Below are positions 13,801 through 25,800 of a stretch of 64,000 bases of DNA, piece by piece. A program made the position numbers and the translations under genes. The DNA is from Branchiostoma floridae. Its lineage: Eukaryota; Chordata; Leptocardii; Amphioxiformes; Branchiostomatidae. Under the pieces are notes generated by a model. It was not told the DNA's origin. It worked only from the letters and a program-made list of their open reading frames with translations, and ran no database searches. Numbering within the stretch: position 1 is the first letter of the stretch; every line of letters starts with the position of its first letter. Location of the stretch: assembly GCF_000003815.2 (NCBI RefSeq), contig NC_049996.1, positions 16,908,930-16,972,929 of the forward strand. Reading direction: 5' to 3'.

Positions 13801-16800
13801 TGAAAATTTCGTGCTCCTACGATAAGTAGTTTAGGTGCGGGTAACAAAAGTTTGTTTAAAAAAATGCTGGGGTCAATTTTGACCCCACTGGACTATGCAT
13901 AAACTTTCGAGGATAACTTAATCAACAATTAGCCGATCTCGGTATAAACGTATAAGAAGTTATAGGACATATATACAAACAAACTCCTGGAAGGAAATTT
14001 GTTTTCGACCAGAAATGACATAATGGCACACATTGATATACGGCTGGGGTCAGTTTTGACCCCATACGGTGGTTTGAGGGTTAAAAGAAGGTGGCAATAG
14101 ATTAGACCAATCAGAATGAGATACCTCGGCTGTATTGCTATACATCTTGGGTTACACTTATACATTTGACTGAGTTAGGAGGGTCCATGGGATAGGCCTG
14201 TTCAAAGTAAACCTTGTACTACGTACCCACATGCCTGAAGTTTTCCTCTCCGTTCGCGCCGCAGGATGAAAAGTTCCAGTTCGTGAAGCATGGCAACAAG
14301 CGCATGTTGGTTGTGCGCGACTGCCAGCCCTCGGACGAGGCTATCTACGCCGTCACCTGTGGCGACGAGAAGTCAGAGGGCGGCCTCACTGTGGAAGGTA
14401 ACGCTCTCAAGGAGTCTTGTCCCGATGTCTTAAGATTCTCAATCTCAAGATGATCTTCTTCCAGCATCTTCAGATAGCTGTAGAACCATGTTGTCTCTTT
14501 TATTTTGTTGCAATTTACTTAAAAAAGAAAAACAAGCCAATGAGAAGTGCTAACATTTGACGTATTTCCCATCACATATCTTCACCTTATGCATGCATTG
14601 AGATACAATACTACATGAGATAAGAGTGCGATATTTTTTCATACATGTTTATGTCTTTCTGTAGATTCTTTGTTTTTCTCCTTACGATTTCTATGTTTTA
14701 TCTTATACTTATATGCTACAGTTGAAGATAAAGTCAACGCCTTTAGACCTTCTTTGATTTTATGCAGTAAACTTTTAACCAAACGAAATTAACATTGACA
14801 TGCATTTTCACCTCTCCTTATGAAGAATTCTCCTTTATATATTGTGGTCCACCCAATTCTATTATGTTTCACCCAACTCTTCTTAACCCGGTTTGTTTTC
14901 TGTAAATTCTACCCGTTTCTATGTATCCGGTATTGTAGCACTAGACTTAGTCTTTTTCTTACCTTCGACCCTCAGCGTTGCGTGTCCCTTTTCGTTGCAA
15001 ACCCGCCTTTCCCTCGGTCCATGTTTAAATCAGTCTTTCCCGAATCTGTTTTTCCCTCTCCCGACCAAATTCTATGAATGGAGTACATATTACGTCAGTC
15101 ACCGAAGAGGTGGTCTTGTTCATTGTGTCCCACTTCAAACGGAGGTTGGTGTTGTCCTCCGTGAAAAGTTGGGTCTAGAGGCACATCTTATACTACTTAT
15201 TCCCAGGCCCTGTTGAGTTTGTCGTGGAGCTGGAGGACGTCCGCGTGATGGAACACCAAACCGCCACGTTCTGCTGCGAACTCACGCGAGATGACGTGGA
15301 GGTGCACTGGTACAAAAATGGTATGACGTCACCGTCATTCCGCCCGTTTGCCAAGCATGGCCGCTGCTATCGCTTTTACGGGTTTGCGAAAGCAGAACCT
15401 GTTTTGCTTTTTTTTTTATGTGGTAAAACTGGCGCTTTGCATGTCACCTACACCGCGTTAAACCAATCGATTGCATACAGCTGATAAAAAAGTGCAGCAT
15501 GAGCTAAAAGTAGTGATAAAGAACATAGAGCTTCGTTTCAATAAAAGTAGCAAAAAGTGTTACATTCGATACTCGAATAAACCAGAACCAAGTTAATGCA
15601 TCCTTAGTGCTATAAAAACATATTCTATATCGCTGGAATGCCAGAACAGTTCACGTACGAAACACTAGACGGAAGCGTAGCACCGAATGCTCAATGCATG
15701 GCAAAGTCTTAGACAAAATTTGGTGTATTCGAAAGTGAGGTTAACCGTTGAAAATACTAAGCCTATTAAGAAGCATTAAGCGCGCTGCGATGCGAACAAA
15801 GCCATGTGTATGGTAGCAATGTCTTAACAAAGTCTAGCCATTTTGGTGACGTCAACCATTTGTTTCCTTATTTGGTCTGCGCGCGAATCATGGGATTTAA
15901 CCTCACTTTCGAGCGCCGCGGTCGCCATGTTGTGTCCGTCTGAACACGTGATTTGCTTCCTCCACCGAGCGTGCGCACAGGCCAGCGAATCGAGGTCGGC
16001 CTTCGGTACCACATCCGGCAGGAGCGCCGAGTGGCCTCTTTGGTCCTCGTGGATGTTCTCACGGAAGAACAGGGCACGCAGTTCACTGCCCAGGCAGGGC
16101 CCGACGGTCCCGTGTCCACCGCAACGCTGTTCGTCGAAAGTAAGAAAAAGACAATCATAGAATAAAATGGCTGAGGTAGTTTGAAAACAAAATCATGCAG
16201 TACATCTCTGATGAACAAGTCTTTGCTACATTTTGTCCTTTTTTTTTTATTTTCACAGTACATAAACTTTTAGATACAAAGAAGAACGAATTTTTGAAAT
16301 GTTCTAAACCTTTGAGAGCTTCTTTTTTGTTTAATTTGACGGGTCTTCTGAAAATGCTAACATTTCCACACTAACGTACAGATACAAAGCTGGAATAGTA
16401 TATCTGGAGGTGTTTTGCGTCCATTTATCAGAGGAAGGAGTTCTGACATGCTCCGTTTTATAACTCACAGTGGAAGTTATGGAATTCACCAAACACATCG
16501 AGAACATTGAAGTGATCGAGAAACACAACGCCACCTTCGAGTGCGAACTCAACACCGAGTACGCCGACGTCACCTGGTTCAGGGACGAGAAACAGCTAGA
16601 AGAAGGTAAGAAAGTATCCGTCTCTTTCTGTGGCGTTCTTTTGAAGAAGTTGTATAGAAACTTGTATAGCGTGTCTTTACATTATTGGAACTATATGTGG
16701 CTTTTAGAAAGACCGCATAAAGCTGCTAAAGCAATACAAACATTTGTGTTGTGGCTGTGGCCCTGTATTCAGCAACTATACTGCCCCAGTGCCCTACATG

Positions 16801-19800
16801 GTCATTTACCCTGTTCCATTCAGATCTTGGTTTTCAGGATTCTTTAGAACTTTTGTCTTGGCCATTTATGGGCGGTCTCGCTATACTTGTAGTAAAACAA
16901 TGCAATTAACTCAAGATGAATCTTGACACCAGTACCTTTAGCTTGGGCTTGCCGTGGTTACTAATGCATTTGTTTCAACATTTCCCACCGCTTCAGGTGA
17001 GAAATACTCTACGAGTCAGAAGGGCTGTAGCTACTTCCTGACTATCTACGACGTGACAGCAGAAGACGAGGGAGAGTACACGGCCGTGGTGGCGGACAAA
17101 AGCTGCCGGGCCGAGCTCTTCGTCATTCTGGAAGGTACGCAGGCAGTTAATAGTGTGTGCGTTCGAACATATTGAATCTGTCCTTTTTGTTATAGGAAGA
17201 TATTATCGATTGTTTAGTGGGAAAAAAACAAGGCAACTCAGCTGTATCAATTCTTAGAAACCGTATACGTCCATTATTGTGGATGCAAGAACACGCAAAG
17301 CAAAGAAGCTTGATCATTTCTGGTAAACCTTTTAATGCTCTAAACGTGCCTTTAAGAAGGCGTTACGATAGTCTTAGGGTAACGAATCATGTCCGTTCCC
17401 AAGCGCCAAATTAATAAAAGGTACGTTACATGAATGTTGACATCCCTCTAGTAAATTTCCTGCTGGATCCTGACCGAATGTTGTTAACGAATGTTGAATG
17501 TTACAATTGAACCAGTCTGAACTGACGAAGGTGACAGATGGTCACCGAAAAGTCGGTGAAATTAAAGCTGTGTCTGTGTAAAAAGAGTCTCTTTATTCCG
17601 TTAACGAATATTTGTGACTTCTTGTCCGTCTCCAGGCGCCCTGCAGATAGTGCGTCCCCTTGAGGACGTACACTGCCTGGAGTGGCAGCCCAACGTGTTC
17701 TTCGAGTGCGAGATCTCCGCCGCCGGCCAGCAGCCGCGCTGGTACCGCAAGCAGGAAGAGATCTTCGAGGGCGAGAAGTACCGCTTTGAAGTCGACGGGA
17801 AAGTGAGTGAACCGTTGTTGTTTTTTCTGTGAACTTGATCTCCATTAGCGAACGGTGTGTGAATGGAGCAAGCTACAGCGCTTAGAGGAAATGTTGTCAC
17901 GATAGCCTATGTTTTGATGTAAATACAAGACAAGAATATCACCTAGGTTATCGTTTGTACATACGATCAAACTGGTCAAACAAAGTAGGGCAATTTAAGG
18001 CATGGGGCACATACGTCTAAATGTTTTAAGACTTAAGTCTATGGAAATGAGTGAAGTACGCTGTATGATTCTAAAATAAAGTTTGTGTTCTGGCTATTCA
18101 TACAAAGAACTTGACCACACTTGTTATGAGTGTTTGTTATTGGGAAATATCTCCAAACAAAATGACCTTTCTAGTGTGGATAGTTATCCTCAGCCTGGAA
18201 CTTCTACAAGGAGGAATGTTTTCTCCATTTTTGATCTTTGAGTATTTTATCCATTTTCTTCAAATCTTGATAGTTTTATCTTTAGCCTTACACTTCTGCA
18301 GGGAATACTGTAAATGCAGAAATGTTCGCGGTGGATTAATGTTCGCGGTTTTCGCAGCGGCCGATTCACCGCGAATTTAAAACCACCGCGAACATTTTTC
18401 CATTACAGTAAGAGATTGCAGTGCATGGTGCTACCGCGAAATTAAAACCACCACGAACTTAAATGCATTTACAGTATTGATTATTCTGTCCGTCTCCGCA
18501 GGTCCAGCGTCTGTACTTCCACGACGTGGTGTGCGCGGATGAGGACGAGTACAGCTTCAAGATCGAGAGGATCAGCACCACGGCCAAGCTGTGGGTCGAA
18601 GGTGAGCAACTCAAAATCAACATTATCAAAATCAACGGGGCAGTCATCTGCGTATACATTACTGACTTGCGTTATCACAGGCAGTGTCTCTAGATGGGGT
18701 CAGTAAAAAAAACTACATAACCACTTCGATTAAACTGAACAACACCAAAGATTAAGAATGCATGAAATCAAACCAGTTTTTACAGGCGATACGTTACTCA
18801 CATTCTAGTTACAGTAGCAAACATGTTTCGGTAGAATCATACACCTCTGTGATGCCGTTTCACGAGGACAGTTGTTAACGTTCGACACAACCCACAGACT
18901 GTTAACCACAGTCCCATCTCTTCGCCAGATAACCGTCAAATGCTATTTGATTTCACATTTCTTATCTTTGGATGCCACAACTCCCATAATGCAAAGATAG
19001 GCAAATATGTCAAAGACTGCTTTGCTATTAGAAAGAGTAATGAAACTCGTGTATAGCCCAACTCGATTGTAACACTATTTCAAAGACTTGTGTTAGCCCT
19101 TCTTGTTATGTTAATTAGGATATTAAGTCTTACTCTATACACCTATTTTGTACTTTGTGTAACAGTCGTTGCGATACATTGTACCATGTACAAATGTCGA
19201 GCAATAAAGTTCTTCTAACATAAGTTTAAATCTTGGGCATAATTCACCTTTGTAGTTTCACTGACAACTTCTACCCCCTCCCTCCATAGCCCGAGACATC
19301 CACTTCGACAGCCCCATCGCTGACCAGGACCGCCTGGCTGGCGAGCCGGCTCACTTCGAGTTCGAGCTGGACCAGGTGGATGTGGAGACCCGCTGGTACA
19401 AGGAGGAGTCTCAGATCACACTGAGTCCCAAGTACAGGATGATTGATGAACAGGTAGGGACCACTTTAATCTATTACAACAAACAGACAAAAACGACCTT
19501 TCATAGCTTGTTAAACACACGTGCAGATGTAACTTGATTTCCTGCTTTGTAATGACCAAACGAGTCAAGCATCCTTCACAATTTGTTTTACGTCACCAGG
19601 ACGACTCATTTCGAATTTACGTCACAAACCCTACTTCCTCCCCGGAAATACTTGGAGGGCGGAAATACAAGAAGACGGGGACTGATTGATACAACTGGTC
19701 ATGTATTTCTTATTGAAAAAGCAGAATTTAGGTAAGACATAAGGTGACGTTTTGTCCTCCATCCTTTGCCAACCCCAGACCAAGCACAAGCTTGAGATCC

Positions 19801-22800
19801 TGGACTGCCAGCCGGACGATGCTGCCCTGTACAAGGTAAAGGCGGGGCCGCACTTCTCCGAGGCGCACCTCTGGGTCAAAAGTGAGTACACAAAAGCACC
19901 ATCTTTCCTGCATGGAAAACCGATGTCTTTTGTCTTTTATGGACTCATTACATGCATTTTGTAGATGAGATCCTGTAACCTATAGTGTTAATCTGCAGCT
20001 TTTTTTATTCGTGGGAAGATTAGATTTAACTATGATGTTGTTGATGGACACACTTCATTATTATCCAGAAACTGTTGATCAGGTCATATTTCACAACACA
20101 AAGATTGCTATACCTATACGTATAAGTGTCTTATTCCCAAGTGTTGAGGATCTCTGTGTAACTTCGCTGTGTGACGATAGGTTAGTTTCGGCATGAGCTT
20201 GTCACATCTTCTGCTAGGCTCTTGACAGTGGAGATTTCTTATGAAATCTCTGTGGAACAGCATGAAAACACTTTGCCACATACATGTGTATGATACTCTG
20301 CACGGGGTAGACATAAGACAAGTCACTTACTTCCACCCCTGGACAGGGGTCAAACCTCTGAGGATGTAATCAACAATGATGGTCTCTATACTCGAGAAAG
20401 GTCCTCACCAATAAATGTATGATACTCTGCATGGGTAAGAAGGAATGGAACACCTCATGTGCCCAAGTACAAACCTACAATCTTCCATTGAATAGGATAT
20501 GATCAAAGATGTGGGCCTCTATGCATGGGAAACCACATGTACCCTACGTCGCACGGATCAGAGGCACGTCCCATAATTTTAAGTGTGACTCCGTAGCCTT
20601 CCAACAGGATAAAGGCAATAAAATGGACCTATTGAGTAAGCATGGGAAAATACTTTGCCTATACATATAGGATACTTTGCATGGATGATAAGTGAAGGCA
20701 TGTCACAGGTACCGCAGTACGGTGGCCCATAACGTCTTGAGTGGCTCAGCAGTACATGTAAAGGCATGTGACAGATTACCGCAGTACGGTGGCCCATAAC
20801 GTCTTGTGTGGCTCCGCAGTACATGTAAAGGCATGTGACAGATTACCGCAGTACGGTGGCCCATAACGTCTTGTGTGGCTCCGCAGCCTTCCAAGAGAAG
20901 GTGGCCATGAAGGGCGGTGACGCGACGCTGGACGTGCTGTTCCCACACGAGGCCGATAACGACGTTAAGTGGTTCATGCTCCACCCGGTGGACGAGGAGA
21001 CCATTTCCGCCATAGACGAGGTCGGGGTGCAGGCCATTCCTGGCGCCACCCTGGCTAAGGAGATCCCTGAAGAAGACGAGGCGCTCCGAGAGATCGCCTC
21101 GCCCCCGCTTCCCGACGATGCGTTAATCACGCCCGAGGGCGCGATCATCATACCCGACAAGGCCTTGAGAATGTCTCCGATCGCCGAGAGCGACAAGTAC
21201 ACCTTCCTGAAGGAGGGCCGCCGCCAGTCCTTGATCATCCACGACGCAGACGACGACGACAAGCAGGCCTACACGGCCAAGTCGCAAGGCGTGGAAGTTG
21301 TGACCGATCTGAAGCTAACAGGTTAGTGCGGGTCTGGGAAAGTCTTCCCGGTGGAGACTCTCTGCACACCCCACCAGGTTTCCTTCAGGTGCTGCCCTCG
21401 TGGCAAGCCCTGATCCTTTTCTTTTTTGAGGGGGATGTCTCCGAACAGTACCCCGTCTTCTGTTTCTTCCTCCTCCACCCTTTTCTGGCTGTGAAGCCGA
21501 GGAAGCCGTCTGTCGCTAGATGTTTTGGTACAGAACTCCAGCTTTGACAGACGGCTTTCCAAGACGAACGGTGTTTACTCGCTTTACTTTCCACTGGCTT
21601 CTCCTTTCCCTTACATCATTGCTTCATACCAACCCGAGAGGTTGCTTCTGTCCTATCCTCAGTTCCTTTCTTTCCCGGATGCTCTACCTTATGTTGTGTT
21701 GCGTCAAGCTAAGACGCAATTCCTCTCCTCTTCACCCTTATCATTCACTGCTTGAAACCCACACAGCATCTTTATCCCCCGATACTCCTTTGCGTCCTAC
21801 TATTTCGCTTACGTCCAGTTGAGACGCTCTTCCTTTCCTAACCTTTCCTCTCCATCCTTATCATCCATTGCTTGAACCCTCCCAGCTTCCTCATTTTCCC
21901 GTCGGCCTATTTCCTTCCCCATAGCGTCCAGCTGAGGCGCTCTTAGCTTCCTTCGCTCTCCTTATCATCCACTGCTCGAAACCCACACTGCTTCAGGGTG
22001 AATTCCGGTTTGTTGCACCTCTTCCAAGAGGTGCCTAACCACCAGGGNNNNNNNNNNNNNNNNNNNNNNNNNNNNNNNNNNNNNNNNNNNNNNNNNNNNN
22101 NNNNNNNNNNNNNNNNNNNNNNNNNNNNNNNNNNNNNNNNNNNNNNNCTCCTCGTAATTTAGAGCTCGCACAATCATAGTCCGATCGAATCGCGCCTAAT
22201 GTGAATGGGGGTATTAGCAAACACCAACGCGAGCTTTATAGTGTCTATGATGCATAGTGCAGACGACTTTCATTCCTATGTTCACTGAAGGTATATCTAA
22301 CAACACAGTGACGCTACAGCTTTGCTTCGCACTTACAAGCAAACCAATGCGAGTTTCATACTTTTCATGATATATAGTGCAGAAGACTTTCATCCCTATA
22401 TGTTTACTGAAGGTATATCTAACAACACAGTAATCTGTTGACTGACTGGACTTATTTCACGTTACTATAGGAGCTCCTGAAGTCTTCCTACGACCTCTTC
22501 AGGACCAGGAGATTAACGAGACCGAAGAGGCCCTGTTTGAGTGCGAGATCTCTCTGGCTAAGCGTGAGGTAAGCATCATGTCAAGGGGTTTAGGGTACGA
22601 TCATAAATGTGTACAGTGTAGTGTGCTTCTTTGTTACCATTTGCATAAGCTGGACGTACTGAGGGCCAATTGTTTATTAACTGGCTACAGTGTGTTCTTC
22701 TGTTTTGTTTAATTCCTTAGCTCTTTTCCTAATTCTACGTTCAAGCAAAGTTTGATATATTTCCATTTTATAGAAAATAGGGCACAGTCCAATAGAAAAA

Positions 22801-25800
22801 ACGACACCACACCCTGCGTTTGTTTATTTGTTTGTTAACTGCGATCTCCCTTAGACTTTTTACAAATTACAAGCAAAATCTATTCTTTCTCAAGTCGATG
22901 ATACAAAATTACAGAGATACAAACAAATGTATAAAACTGATACAATGTCCTTGTGCCCCAGGTCACGTGGTTCCGTGGAGAAGAGCAGATCTTCCCCGGA
23001 GACAAGTACGAGATGATCTCTGAGCACAAGGTCAGGCGTCTCAAGGTCAAGGACGGACGACTCGACGACGAGGGAGAGTACTCCTGCGTCTTCGGCGATC
23101 AGAAGACTACTGCAAACCTCTTCGTCAAAGGTATGTGTCTTAAGGACTAAGATGTACATCTTTGTCGGTCTAACATTATTTTGTACTCAAACCTTACCAT
23201 ATGTTACATCTCTATGTAGCCCTAACTTTAATCTGAATTCACTATTATCTATGTTCTAAACTAAGATCAAAACTCACAGTTGTCTGTTACACTTTACGTA
23301 TTCTTAACTTATGATTTTTTAAATTCCTATCTTGCTTAACTTCAATCTGAATCTCTGATTCTCTGTCTAAACAAAAGCAACTTTTCTTGTTTAGAATACT
23401 CAACTGTGTCATAGTTAATACAGAATGACATATAATCTTGCTTTCCAGAGTACTTCACTGTGCTCAAAACATATCAACTTTTACTTAAGCTGTGACAGTA
23501 CCAAGATATTTTGGTCATTGTCATTCTGTAGAACTAAGTGCACATTTTGAATCTGTTCTAACGTTGTTTCTAACTTATTAAACGCTGTTTTAACATTACT
23601 TCCGCCTAGTGCCCGGAGCCGAGCGTCGAGCAGGTAAATAAAACATCTCTCTACTAAACCTATACCTTAGCATTTTACGTTTCAAAACACGTTTTGTTGT
23701 TTAGCATCTAACTCTCATACTTGGTCTTATTGTTATATTAATCCAATTGAAAAGAAACTATCATCTATGAAGGTTACTGACACTAAAACTGATTCTTAAC
23801 ATTTCTGCAGTTTCTTATATTGTGTGATATCTAATGTTACATTTCCATATTGCTGTGTGTAGACTTCTTGTCTTCTTTCAACTCTTTCAACTTTATGTCA
23901 CTTTCTATATCTCTCTCTTTCCAACCATCTCTATGTCTAACAAACTGTGTATATGGGATATGGCGAGCGTAGCGTAGTAGGAAGGTACTGTAGCGCGTAT
24001 GCTACACAGCGCGAACTTCATCATGCTGCGAAATCCTTCCTACTTCCTATATCTCTCACTCCATCCCTTCCTTCAACTCACCATAAATGATACCCAGAGT
24101 CTAAGCCCGAAGAAGTCGAAGAAATACTTTAAGCAATCTTACCCGTTTCCTTGAACCACTTTCTCCATTTTCTTTATCCGTATGATATTCAATGCCCCCT
24201 CCCCCTTCTCAAAGACGTCTCCTGAAAATCCTTCCAGTTTTCTTCCCACAATGTCGCCCCTATCCTCATCTTCATCCAATCGTCTTGTCCTGCCGCCCCT
24301 TGAAGCACATAGTCCCGTAGAGAAAGATGCTTAACCCTCAAACCACCGTATGGGGTCAAAACTGACCCCAGGCGTATATCGGTGTGTGCCATTATGTCAT
24401 TTCTGGTCGAAAACAAATTTCCTTCCATGAGTTTGTTTGTATATATGTCCTATAACTTCTTATACGTTTTTAAGGAGATTGGCTCATTATTGATTAAGTT
24501 ATCTTAGAAAGTTTATGTATGGTCCAGTGGGGTCAAAACTGACCCCAGCATTTTTTTAAACAAACTTTTGCGACCCACACCTGAACTATTTATCGTAGGA
24601 TCACGAAATTTTCAGAGAATGATGTACATGTAAGCCAAAATTATTGTAATAGCTTTTGTGCCAATATCATGTTATATGACGACATTATCACGTCATTTAG
24701 GTAATCTCGGCCGCCATCTTGGAGTTTGCCTGATGACGTCATTAAATTAGCATAAATTATGAATATTGAGTTATGAAATTTACGTTGAATTTCATAAGAT
24801 GTGATAAACAACTGATATCTGCTAAGAAAACCTTAAAACTTAAATGTTTAATACAAAATTAGAAAACTTAATGATAATAATAATTAGCAATAAATATGTC
24901 TGTCAGAATTTCGTTGCCATGGCAACATGAAAATTGATGAACATTCTTTGTTCACTGAAAATTTTTGCTGTCAATATTTTCTTAAAAGTTACCAAGTTTG
25001 GTGGCCCTAGAATGAGCCATTCAGGCGCTATACGGCATTAAAGTTGGCATCAAAAACCTCCTTCCCGGTCTGAATAGCATTGGTGCAAAATGTGGTCCTC
25101 ATGATCTTTTGCATAAATTATGATAATGAGCTAGAAATATTCTCACCTAATCATGTCAGACTGTTCCACATAGATTAATGAAACTAAACATATATACAAA
25201 TCACAAAAAGAGTCATACAAAAAACTGTATTTGTACAAAATGTTTTGGGGTCAGTTTTGACCCCATACGGTAATCTACGTCACAAAAAAGCTACGGTGGT
25301 TTGAGGGTTAAAGCTACAAAGAAAAACATTAGACTATTGCAGGCGCTTTCTATGCAGTGCTGCATGTAGCGTTCTGCGAATAATGTTCCTGAAAACAAGA
25401 CTGTAGCGCGGAATTCTCCAACATTGCTTTGGGCACTCTTTGATATTAGCTACTGCTGGGCAATACGAACGCTTCTAGAAAGATGGCAACGTTAAAGATG
25501 CTGTCATTCGTGTGACGTAAGCAAAGGCGTTAGTTTCAATAGGCCCTATGGAAAGCGAGCTACCTGCTGTGAGTGTTCAGTTGGGCATAGATCTGTAGAG
25601 AACCGGTACGACTTACCCACTCATGCCAAACCGTTTAGAGCTTGTACTAATGCTTTGCTTTGCTATATGCCGTGCTTGTTGTAGACACACTGCAAGATGC
25701 AGCAAGAAAAAGGCGTATGCACGCCCATACTGGGGACGAAGACCCTTTCCTTGCAAACATTGATGGTTCGAAGAAGAAGAGACTTGAAACTTGGCTAGGG

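Noticed and set aside
24097-24133. Possible PEVK exon ESKPEEVEEIL after CCCAG
   Set aside because: Good acceptor and composition, but the frame stops at TAA and no GT donor gives phase 1. May be a dead exon.
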